Source of the DNA: Arenicella chitinivorans
GTDB taxonomy: Bacteria; Pseudomonadota; Gammaproteobacteria; Arenicellales; Arenicellaceae
Direction: 5' to 3'
Length of the DNA: 64,000 bases
Assembly: GCF_014651515.1 (NCBI RefSeq)
Contig: NZ_BMXA01000001.1
Span: forward strand, 1,054,001 to 1,118,000
In this document: positions 9,526 through 17,331 of the stretch, in pieces
How positions within the stretch are numbered: position 1 is the first letter of the stretch
How the letters are laid out: each line of letters opens with the position of its first letter
Translations under genes and position numbers: made by a program
Notes under the pieces: model-generated
Told to the model about the DNA's origin: nothing
Databases searched by the model: none
The model's input: only the letters and a program-made list of their open reading frames with translations

Positions 9526-9888
9526 CTATCGGTCGACCCGCAATGACATGGAGTTCTCCCCGCTGGCATGCGGGTTAGGGCTGACTGGTGTGTAGGTCTG
9601 CTTGGCTGGCACGTTCGTCCGTGCTTCTCGCTCACCGACAGTATGCATTGTGCCGGCCGCAATGTGTCGGTTTACTTCAGCTAAAAGTGCCTTGTGAAGT
9701 TTGATAACTTCCGGATGCTGAGTGAGTTTGTGCGTGTTGTGCACGTGTTTGAACACATTCATTGAACTGATTTTGATAACCAAGCCTGTGTGTTTACGCA
9801 TGGTTTGCGCATATTTGGAGAGCAACACGAGCACCTTTGCAGGCAGTACCGATGCGCTGACCTGATCCAGCTGTTCTAACTTTTCCAT
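9526..9888 (-). CDS. Hypothetical protein (120 aa)
   Basis: The ATG is preceded on the minus strand by AAGGAG at good spacing, the best argument that this is a gene. Residues 1-90 look helical and basic with several histidines (KHVHNTHKLTQH); the last 30 residues are low in structure and rich in Pro, Ser and Asn. There is no signal peptide, membrane helix or known motif. It converges on the terminator of the preceding plus-strand gene. I do not recognise it. Confidence 0.5.
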   Translation of the reverse strand: MEKLEQLDQVSASVLPAKVLVLLSKYAQTMRKHTGLVIKISSMNVFKHVHNTHKLTQHPEVIKLHKALLAEVNRHIAAGTMHTVGEREARTNVPAKQTYTPVSPNPHASGENSMSLRVDR

Positions 9889-10261
9889 TCTAGCTCCTTA
9901 ATTCTCGACTTTTCGGTGTGTAGGACACCAACGACCAAGTTCAGAGACTTCATGTCTGATAAGAAGACCACTCAGTCCCAACCAATACCGCTATCTAACG
10001 CAACACTAAGCAACTACTCGGTCTTAATGGAGACGCGGATAAGGGGTTATTCGGTACCCCCTCGGTTGTTGGATTCTGTGTTGAACTATCTCCTGCAGCC
10101 CAGAACCAAACAACATATCGTACTCAATATCGGATGGCGATAATCTAGCAAAGAACAGGGCACTCAGCTAGCAAATCAGTGTAAAAATTGGTCTAAAAGT
10201 CGTAAATTAGCGACATTTTTATGAATTTTGACCCGGATTAGTCAATTAAGTGCCCACATGG
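9889..10261. other. Intergenic region, possibly holding a 63-codon ORF
   Basis: Contains the promoter side of the 120-aa gene and the region beyond the lpd stop codon. A plus-strand frame from ATG 9952 to 10143 could encode 63 residues with no recognisable feature and no clear ribosome-binding site; I do not call it as a gene. No obvious terminator for the pyruvate dehydrogenase operon is visible. Confidence 0.4.
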
Positions 10262-12004
10262 CTATTTTTTCTTCGGGATGTACAAGTCCGTGATGGTGCC
10301 TTCGTAAGCTTCTGCAGCCATCGCAACCGTTTCTGATAAGGTTGGGTGGGGATGTATTGTGAGCCCAATATCACTGGCATCTGAGCCCATTTCTATCGCC
10401 AGCGCAACTTCGGCGATGAGATCGCCTGCGTTGGTGCCGACAATGCCGCCGCCAAGAACGCGATGGGTTTTCGGGTCGAATAAAAGCTTGGTTTTGCCTT
10501 CGGTTCGGTCGTTACCTATTGCGCGTCCGGAGGCTGCCCAAGGAAAGACACCGGTTTCATACTCAACACCTTGTTCCTTGGCTTGAGTCTCGGTCAGGCC
10601 AACCCAAGCGATTTCGGGGTCGGTGTATGCCACGGAGGGAATTACCGACGCTTCAAACCCGCTTTTTTCGCCCGCACACACTTCGGCTGCGACCTTAGCT
10701 TCATGCGTCGCTTTGTGCGCCAGCATTGGTTGGCCGACGATATCACCGATAGCAAATATGTGCGCCACGTTGGTTTGCATCTGATTGTTGACAGCAATGA
10801 AGCCACGCTCGTCGACTTCAACTCCTGCTTTGTCGGCATCAATCAAGTCCCCGTTAGGCCGCCTACCTGTCGCCACCAGGACATAGTCAAAAAGTTGTGC
10901 TTCTGGGGCGTTGCCGTTCCCCGCAGCGGCGAATTTGACACTGATGCCGCCTTTAAGTGGTCGGATACTTTCTACTTTTGTATTCGTAAGAATTTCCTTG
11001 ACCTGAGACTTAAGTCGCTTTTGTAGCGGGGCTACTAGGTCTTTGTCGGCGCCCGGAATAATCTGCGGCATAAACTCCACAATGGTGACCTCGGTACCGA
11101 GTTCACTGTAGACGGTCGCCATTTCGAGCCCAATAATCCCACCGCCAACAATCAGCATGGTTTTGGGGATTTCTTTTAACGCGAGCGCGCCGGTCGAGTC
11201 AATCACGCGTGGATCATCGGTTTCAAAGATCGGAAAGACCGTCACCCGTGATCCGGCGGCAATTATCGCCTTGTCAAATGAGAGGGAAGATGTGCCGTTC
11301 TCGCTTTCGATGCTGAGCGAGTTGCTCGACGTGAATTTGGCATAGCCTTGCACCACATTGACCTTGCGAGCCTTCGCCATGCCAGCGAGTCCACCGGTTA
11401 ATTTGCCGATAACTGATTCTTTAAAGTGTCGAAGTTTGTCGACATCAATTTTCGGCTTCCCGAAGGAAATACCATGCTGAGCCATGGCGCGTGCTTCAGA
11501 GATAACAGCTGCAGAATGCAGCAAGGCCTTGGATGGAATACAGCCGACATTGAGGCATACGCCGCCAAGGTCAGGGTATTTTTCAATCAATGTCACGTTC
11601 AGGCCGAGGTCTGCAGCTCGGAATGCCGCAGTGTAACCACCGGGTCCGGAGCCGATAACCACCAGGTCGGCATGGTCATCTGCGTTTTTCGAATCAGCGC
11701 TGGCTGCCGGTGCTGGCGTTTCCGATGCAGTCGCCGCCTCGGTCTCCTGACTGGATTCCGCAGCAGTTATTTCGAGCTTGGCGATCAGGTCACCGGGGTT
11801 AACGTTTTGGCCAACCGAGACTAACAGCTCAACGATTTTGCCAGTCTTTGGAGAGGGTACGTCCATAGACGCTTTGTCACTTTCCAACGTGATTAGGGCA
11901 TCTTCTTGGTCGACACCGTCACCAGCCTTTACCAATACTTCAATAATTTCAACGTCGCTGGCCCCGCCTAAGTCTGGGACGGTGATATCTATAATCTGTG
12001 TCAT
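10262..12004 (-). CDS. lpdA: Dihydrolipoyl dehydrogenase (E3) with N-terminal lipoyl domain
   Basis: E3 of pyruvate dehydrogenase, reoxidising dihydrolipoamide on E2 with FAD and NAD+. Residues 1-80 form a lipoyl domain with the standard ESDKASMDVPS motif (lipoyl Lys44); an Ala/Glu-rich linker follows. The flavoprotein begins at about 112 (VVIGSGPGGYTAA for FAD), has the redox pair C150/C155 in GGVCLNVGCIPS, an NAD-binding GGGIIGLE, and the catalytic His553/Glu558 in HPHPTLSE. At 580 aa it is about 105 longer than E. coli Lpd, the excess being the lipoyl domain, a layout known from several beta- and gammaproteobacteria. It starts ten bases after the end of aceF and closes the aceE-aceF-lpdA operon. 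Confidence 0.96.
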   Translation of the reverse strand: MTQIIDITVPDLGGASDVEIIEVLVKAGDGVDQEDALITLESDKASMDVPSPKTGKIVELLVSVGQNVNPGDLIAKLEITAAESSQETEAATASETPAPAASADSKNADDHADLVVIGSGPGGYTAAFRAADLGLNVTLIEKYPDLGGVCLNVGCIPSKALLHSAAVISEARAMAQHGISFGKPKIDVDKLRHFKESVIGKLTGGLAGMAKARKVNVVQGYAKFTSSNSLSIESENGTSSLSFDKAIIAAGSRVTVFPIFETDDPRVIDSTGALALKEIPKTMLIVGGGIIGLEMATVYSELGTEVTIVEFMPQIIPGADKDLVAPLQKRLKSQVKEILTNTKVESIRPLKGGISVKFAAAGNGNAPEAQLFDYVLVATGRRPNGDLIDADKAGVEVDERGFIAVNNQMQTNVAHIFAIGDIVGQPMLAHKATHEAKVAAEVCAGEKSGFEASVIPSVAYTDPEIAWVGLTETQAKEQGVEYETGVFPWAASGRAIGNDRTEGKTKLLFDPKTHRVLGGGIVGTNAGDLIAEVALAIEMGSDASDIGLTIHPHPTLSETVAMAAEAYEGTITDLYIPKKK

Positions 12005-12014
12005 GTGTTTACCC

Positions 12015-14189
12015 CTATACCGTCAAGCGACGCACGTCTTCCAATACTTTGGCAATGTGGTGTGTAAATCGCGCCGCCTCTGCGCCATCAATCACGCGGT
12101 GATCGTAAGACAAACTCAACGGCAGCATGGTGCCAGGTACAAACTCACTGCCGTTCCATACGGGCTTAATACTGCTGCGTGATACCCCTAGAATGGCCAC
12201 CTCGGGCGCGTTAACGATTGGCGTAAAACCGGTTCCACCAATGCCGCCGAGGCTGGAAATTGTGAAACAGGCACCACTCATGTCATTCATCGTGAGTTTT
12301 TTGTCACGTGCCTTCTTCGCTAATTCACCCATTTCACGCGCGATTTCTGCCACGGATTTTTTGTCGGCATCTTTTACCACCGGCACCACCAGGCCGTTCG
12401 GTGTGTCTACGGCAATACCAATGTTGAAATATTTCTTGAGGATCAGGTTTTCCCCGCCAGGTTCCAACGAACTATTGAATTGCGGGTATTCCTGCATGGC
12501 ATTCACCACAGCCTTAACGATGAACGCCAACGGTGAAAGCTTGATGTCCTTGCCTTGCTTGGCGTACTCGCCGTTCAATTGTTTGCGGAATGACTCGAGA
12601 TCACTAATATCCGACTCGTCATTATGTGTGACATGCGGGACATTGACCCAGGAGCGGTGAAGATTCTCGGCAGTCAGACGCTTAATTTTATTCAGTGGTT
12701 GCAGCTCGATTTCACCGAACTTGCTGAAGTCCTGTGCTGGAATAGGTGGAATACCAGAACCTGAAGTGGTTGCATTCGCGGCGCCGGATTGCAGTGAGGA
12801 TTTGACGTACGCTTTTACGTCGTCCTTGGTGACCCGCTGTTTGCGCCCCGTGCCGGTGACCTTGCTTAAATCAACGCCTAGTTCCCGCGCAAAACGGCGG
12901 ATAGACGGCGACGCGTGAGATTGTCCGGCAGGCGCGTTAGGTTTGCCCATGCTGGTTGGTACAGGCTTGGCTGGCGCGACATTTTGCTCGCTAACCGGTT
13001 TGGTCGCCGGCGCGCTTGCTTTCGCAGTAGCAGTTTCGTCAGCGGCTTTTGGTGCACTGCTTGCTTCGTTGGCTTGGCTCTCAATCACGGCGATGACAAC
13101 GCCTTCGCTCACTTCATCGCCAATAGCGACACTGATCGATTGGATGATGCCTGCCACTGAGCTCGGTACATCCATGCTGGCTTTGTCACTCTCCAGTGTG
13201 ATCAACGATTCTTCGAGTGCGACTTGTTGGCCTGCTTCAACAAGAATTTCCACGACTTTGGCGGAATCCCCGCCGATATCTGGTATTTTGACTTCGACTT
13301 TACTGACCCCGCTACTGTTGGAGACCGGCGAAGGCTCTGCTGCAGTTGGCTGCTTTTCAGCGGTGGTTGCTGACTGCGTTGTTTCCTCGGGTGGCTCGCT
13401 TGCTGACGGTGTATTTGACTCTAAGGTCAGAATGGCTACGCCCTGATTGACATCCTGATCGATGCTGACGCTGACCGATTTGACGACACCTGCGTGCGTA
13501 CTCGGCACGTCCATGCTGGCTTTGTCGCTCTCCAGCGTGACCAAAGGGTCGTCGACAGCGATTTGGTCACCGACCTGCACCAGAATTTCAACGACTTTGG
13601 CACTATCAGCACCAATATCAGGAACGGATATTTCGATGGTCTCGCTGTTAGACATAGATTCACTCACTGTAGGTTTACTGGTCACGACAGGTTGCGTGAC
13701 GTCGGGTTGACTTACGGTTTCAATTTTTGCGTTCGGGCCATCGACGACTTGGTCCAAGACGACTTCTTGCAGTGGCTCGCCAGAGAGGTCTAATGACTGC
13801 TGTGCCTGGCGTTTCGCGTTACTGCCTCGACCCGGTGGAGCAGGGCGTTGGCTATTCACTGGCTGCGCTGGTGCACTGGCTGGCACAGCTGTGTTGCTGG
13901 CGTCCGGCTCAGCGTCTCGAGCGGGTTTTTGCGCCGTTCGCTCCTTAACCTCGGTCTCAAGCAGCAGTAGAGGCGTGCTCAGCGTGATGTTTTCCTGCTC
14001 CGTTGCGATAATCTCCACAATTCGGCCATCGCGAGTCGAAGGCAGGTCAATTTCACGATTCCCACTTTTTACCCGAAACAGGGTCTGCCCCTGTTTTATT
14101 CGGTCCCCTTCGTGGCACTCGATAGAAAGTATTTTGGCTTGCCGATACGCACTCGATTCGGGTGCAGTCAGTTCGACGTATTTGATCAT
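12015..14189 (-). CDS. aceF: Dihydrolipoamide acetyltransferase (E2) with an extra degenerate lipoyl-like domain
   Basis: E2 of pyruvate dehydrogenase, 724 aa. Two normal lipoyl domains carry Lys223 and Lys336 in ESDKASMDVPS motifs. An E1/E3-binding domain lies at about 424-462 and the catalytic domain at about 490-724, with active-site SYDHRVIDG (His697, Asp701). Residues 1-80 form a further lipoyl-like domain whose hairpin reads KSGNREIDLPS: the lysine position holds Asn44, so it cannot carry lipoate. Met179 begins MSNSETIEISVPDIG, a typical E2 N-terminus, with a weak GTGAG ahead of it, so a shorter product starting at 13655 is possible. It lies between aceE (about 70 bases upstream) and lpdA (ten bases downstream). 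Confidence 0.95.
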   Translation of the reverse strand: MIKYVELTAPESSAYRQAKILSIECHEGDRIKQGQTLFRVKSGNREIDLPSTRDGRIVEIIATEQENITLSTPLLLLETEVKERTAQKPARDAEPDASNTAVPASAPAQPVNSQRPAPPGRGSNAKRQAQQSLDLSGEPLQEVVLDQVVDGPNAKIETVSQPDVTQPVVTSKPTVSESMSNSETIEISVPDIGADSAKVVEILVQVGDQIAVDDPLVTLESDKASMDVPSTHAGVVKSVSVSIDQDVNQGVAILTLESNTPSASEPPEETTQSATTAEKQPTAAEPSPVSNSSGVSKVEVKIPDIGGDSAKVVEILVEAGQQVALEESLITLESDKASMDVPSSVAGIIQSISVAIGDEVSEGVVIAVIESQANEASSAPKAADETATAKASAPATKPVSEQNVAPAKPVPTSMGKPNAPAGQSHASPSIRRFARELGVDLSKVTGTGRKQRVTKDDVKAYVKSSLQSGAANATTSGSGIPPIPAQDFSKFGEIELQPLNKIKRLTAENLHRSWVNVPHVTHNDESDISDLESFRKQLNGEYAKQGKDIKLSPLAFIVKAVVNAMQEYPQFNSSLEPGGENLILKKYFNIGIAVDTPNGLVVPVVKDADKKSVAEIAREMGELAKKARDKKLTMNDMSGACFTISSLGGIGGTGFTPIVNAPEVAILGVSRSSIKPVWNGSEFVPGTMLPLSLSYDHRVIDGAEAARFTHHIAKVLEDVRRLTV

Positions 14190-14259
14190 GTCTTAATTTC
14201 CGGTGGCTAGTAGTCAGATGCCCCGCTGAAGAAATATCGTACGCGCATCGCGTGCGTTT

Positions 14260-16935
14260 CTACAGGGTGTCTGGAGATGCTTTATCCGGGTCAATATTAA
14301 ACTGTTTGATCGCTTTCTTCACCACGTCTGCATCGATACTGCCGTCTTCGAATAAGGCAGATAACGCAGCCACAATGATGTAGTTACTGTTGACTTCAAA
14401 GTGCGCTCGAAGTTGCTTGCGGTCATCACTGCGACCGAATCCGTCTGTACCCAGTACGACATAACGCGAGGGCACAAATTCTCGGATCGAGTCAGCGTAT
14501 ACTTTCATGTAATCGGTGGCGGCGATAACCGGGCCATTTTGGTCCTGCAAACACTGTTCTACATAACTTATTTTTGGTTTGGCCGATGGGTGCAACATAT
14601 TCCAGCGCTGTACTTCCAAGCCCTCGCGTCGTAGTTGGTTCATGCTAGTCGCACTCCATACGTTGGCCGCGACACCAAACTCAGCTTCTAGAATTTCAGC
14701 CGCTTGTACGCACTCGTTCAAAATCGTGCCCGAGCCCATTAGCTGCACAGTCGGCGTCTGCCCATCGTCTTTCTTGCTTTTGCTCAATTGGTACAAGCCT
14801 TTGAGGATGCCATCTTCGACGCCTTTTGGCATGGCAGGATGCACATAGTTTTCGTTCATCACTGTTAGGTAGTAGAACACGTTCTCTTGTTCGGCATACA
14901 TGCGACGCAAACCATCTTGGATAATAACGGCCAGCTCGTAGGCATAGGTTGGGTCATACGAAATGCAATTTGGAATCGTGGAAGCTTGCAGGTGCGAATG
15001 ACCATCCTGGTGTTGCAGACCCTCACCGGCCAGGGTAGTGCGACCAGCCGTCCCACCAACCAAGAACCCGCGCGCTTGCATGTCTCCAGCGGCCCAGGCG
15101 AGGTCGCCGATGCGTTGGAATCCGAACATTGAATAGTAAATGTAGAACGGAATCATGGGTAGCTCGTTGGTCGAGTACGACGTAGCCGCAGCGATCCAAG
15201 AAGACATTGCACCAGCTTCGTTAATGCCTTCTTCCAAAACCTGACCTTTTTTATCTTCCCGGTAGTACATCAGTTGGTCTGAGTCTTCTGGTTCGTAAAG
15301 CTGACCTTCGGACGCGTAGATGCCCAGCTGGCGGAACAAGCCTTCCATGCCGAAGGTGCGAGCTTCGTCGGGTACGATTGGCACCACACGGTCTTTGAGG
15401 TTTTTGTCTCGGACCAGCGAAGACAGGATGCGCACGAAAGCCATGGTTGAGGAAATTTCACGGTCGCCGGTGGATTCCAGCATTTTGCTAAAGGCGTCCA
15501 GCGAGGGTACTTCGAGTTTGTTAGACGAGTTGGGGCGTGCCGGCAGGTAGCCACCTAAGGCTTGGCGGCGTGCGTGTAGATACTTGATTTCCGGTGATTC
15601 GGGATCCGGCTTAATGTACTCGACGTTTTCCAATTGCTCATCGGACACTGGAATTTTAAACCGGTTGCGGAACACTCTCAGTGACTCCACGTCCATTTTC
15701 TTTTGTTGGTGCGATGTGTTTTGACCTTGACCGGACGCGCCCATACCAAGGCCCTTAACCGTCTTGGCAAGAATCACCGTTGGCTGGCCGGAATGTTTTA
15801 CTGCAGCACGGTAAGCGGCATACACTTTGTCAGTATCGTGACCGCCGCGCGACATTAACTCAAGGTCTTCGTCACTCATGTGGGCCACCATGGCTTTAAG
15901 TTCAGGCGAGTTCCAGAATTTTTCGCGAATGTACGCGCCGCCCTTGGCTTTGAAGGCCTGATATTCGCCATCAACGCATTCTTGCATGCGCTTTTGTAGG
16001 ATGCCGGCATGGTCTTTCTCTAATAGAATGTCCCACTGCGAGCCCCAGATTACTTTGATCACATTCCAGCCGGCACCGCGGAACTCTGATTCCAGTTCCT
16101 GGATGATCTTGCCGTTACCACGAACCGGGCCGTCTAAGCGTTGCAGGTTGCAGTTAATGACGAAGATTAAATTGTCGAGTTTTTCACGACCTGCCAGCCC
16201 TAAAGCGCCGCGCGACTCAGGTTCATCCATCTCGCCGTCGCCGAGAAACGCCCAGACTTTGCGGTTTTCTGACTTAATCAGTTCGCGGTTTTCCAGATAA
16301 CGTTGAAAGCGGGCCTGGTAAATAGCCATGATCGGCCCAAGCCCCATAGATACGGTTGGAAACTGCCAGAATTCGGGCATCAGCCATGGGTGTGGATAGG
16401 ACGACAAGCCATTGCCTCCAACTTCCTGGCGAAAATTATCTAACTGCTCTTCGGTTAAACGTCCTTCCATAAAGGCACGGGCATACATTCCGGGGGCTGA
16501 GTGGCCTTGGTAGTAGATCATATCGCCGCCATGTTCTTCAGAGCGCGCGCGCCAGAAATGATTGAAGCCAATCTCATACAACACAGCAGCGGACGCGTAA
16601 CTCGCGATATGACCACCGTATTCGGTGCTCACCTTGTTGGCGCGCAGTACCATTGCCGCTGCATTCCAGCGAATCATTGAGCGAATTTTGAATTCTAATT
16701 GACGATCCGCAGGCAGCGCTGGTTGATCCTCAACTGGAATAGTATTGATGTAAGGTGTATTCAAACCATAGGGCAATTGTGCGCCGGCTTGACGAGCAGT
16801 ATTGGTTAGTTCTTTCAGCAGAAACCGTGCGCGTTCTGACCCGTCAGCTTTAATCACACTTTCCAGCGCTTCGATCCATTCCTGGGTCTCTTGTGCATCG
16901 ATATCGACTTGGGGAGAGGGTAAATCTTTGCTCAT
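14260..16935 (-). CDS. aceE: Pyruvate dehydrogenase E1, homodimeric type
   Basis: Thiamine-diphosphate-dependent decarboxylase that reductively acetylates the lipoyl groups of E2. At 891 aa it matches the family (E. coli 887). The thiamine motif GDGEMDEPES at about residue 233, closing near INCNLQ, is clear. Other familiar stretches are YYQGHSAPGMYARAF, SYPHPWLMPEFW and AKTVKGLGMG. First gene of aceE-aceF-lpdA; no pdhR-like regulator lies next to it. The 396-base leader region upstream holds a palindrome at 17021-17039 that could be an operator. Lipoyl synthase is encoded nearby in the same direction, which fits the three functional lipoyl domains of this complex. Confidence 0.97.
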   Translation of the reverse strand: MSKDLPSPQVDIDAQETQEWIEALESVIKADGSERARFLLKELTNTARQAGAQLPYGLNTPYINTIPVEDQPALPADRQLEFKIRSMIRWNAAAMVLRANKVSTEYGGHIASYASAAVLYEIGFNHFWRARSEEHGGDMIYYQGHSAPGMYARAFMEGRLTEEQLDNFRQEVGGNGLSSYPHPWLMPEFWQFPTVSMGLGPIMAIYQARFQRYLENRELIKSENRKVWAFLGDGEMDEPESRGALGLAGREKLDNLIFVINCNLQRLDGPVRGNGKIIQELESEFRGAGWNVIKVIWGSQWDILLEKDHAGILQKRMQECVDGEYQAFKAKGGAYIREKFWNSPELKAMVAHMSDEDLELMSRGGHDTDKVYAAYRAAVKHSGQPTVILAKTVKGLGMGASGQGQNTSHQQKKMDVESLRVFRNRFKIPVSDEQLENVEYIKPDPESPEIKYLHARRQALGGYLPARPNSSNKLEVPSLDAFSKMLESTGDREISSTMAFVRILSSLVRDKNLKDRVVPIVPDEARTFGMEGLFRQLGIYASEGQLYEPEDSDQLMYYREDKKGQVLEEGINEAGAMSSWIAAATSYSTNELPMIPFYIYYSMFGFQRIGDLAWAAGDMQARGFLVGGTAGRTTLAGEGLQHQDGHSHLQASTIPNCISYDPTYAYELAVIIQDGLRRMYAEQENVFYYLTVMNENYVHPAMPKGVEDGILKGLYQLSKSKKDDGQTPTVQLMGSGTILNECVQAAEILEAEFGVAANVWSATSMNQLRREGLEVQRWNMLHPSAKPKISYVEQCLQDQNGPVIAATDYMKVYADSIREFVPSRYVVLGTDGFGRSDDRKQLRAHFEVNSNYIIVAALSALFEDGSIDADVVKKAIKQFNIDPDKASPDTL

Positions 16936-17020
16936 AGTGTTTTGACCTGTATAGCAACAACCTATCGTTGGTTGGTTTGTACCTTTATTTGCGGCGTGAA
17001 TAATACCTATAGATATGCGA

Positions 17021-17039
17021 AATGTAAATAAATTACATT
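17021..17039. promoter_or_regulatory. Perfect palindrome upstream of aceE, candidate operator
   Basis: AATGTAA (17021-17027) and TTACATT (17033-17039) are perfect inverted copies around ATAAA, 86 bases before the aceE start. The left flank extends to GAAATGTAA, reminiscent of half a Zur box, but the right half matches that consensus poorly. The AT-rich stem makes a terminator unlikely. The regulator is unknown. Confidence 0.35.
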
Positions 17040-17196
17040 AATTGCGCTCAGCTTTAACGCGAATGACGGTCGCAAACCCTTGAGTGACCAGCTTGGCGAG
17101 CGGGCGCTCAATGACCTTTGTACGAGCAGATTTCAGCTTAGGAATGCTGAATAGAGTTAGATTGTCATTCCTTCGTATGACCGGGAGCAGAGCCAT
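17038..17196 (-). CDS. Possible small ORF (52 aa)
   Basis: An open frame from ATG (17196) to TAA (17038) encodes 52 residues with a basic, protein-like composition (ending VIRVKAERN). There is no good ribosome-binding site and no known family. Its stop codon overlaps the palindrome described at 17021-17039. It may be chance, or the remains of a longer gene. Confidence 0.2.
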   Translation of the reverse strand: MALLPVIRRNDNLTLFSIPKLKSARTKVIERPLAKLVTQGFATVIRVKAERN

Positions 17197-17261
17197 ATCC
17201 AAAAGGGCATTTGTATCAAATCACAGATAGGGTAGCACTTCCGTGAAAATATTACATGTTA

Positions 17262-17289
17262 CCCATCGCAACCAACTGGTTGCGATGGG
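17262..17289 (-). terminator. Long perfect hairpin behind the malic enzyme gene
   Basis: Thirteen-base perfect arms (17262-17274 and 17277-17289) with a two-base AC spacer, 43 bases beyond the maeB stop on the minus strand. There is no proper T-run after it (TAACATGTAATATTTTC), so it may stop transcription only in part or protect the 3' end. It could also be a REP-like element. Confidence 0.5.
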
Positions 17290-17331
17290 GTAGGGCAAGG
17301 CGAGCATCCCGATGCGCCGTAGCCAATGGGG

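Larger units (their letters stand above)
16936..17331. other. Intergenic region upstream of aceE
   Basis: It must contain the aceE promoter (minus strand). Visible elements are an imperfect CAACC/GGTTG repeat at 16958-16974, a seven-base-arm palindrome at 17021-17039, a possible 52-codon minus-strand ORF at 17038-17196 and the hairpin behind the malic enzyme gene at 17262-17289. No regulator gene is present. Confidence 0.5.

Noticed and set aside
9952-10143. 63-codon plus-strand frame before the lpd gene
   Set aside because: No ribosome-binding site or recognisable motif; kept only as a remark in the intergenic entry.
13436-13793. Antisense and shifted frames through the lipoyl repeats of aceF
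   Set aside because: Their apparent repetition mirrors the duplicated lipoyl domains; they are not separate genes.
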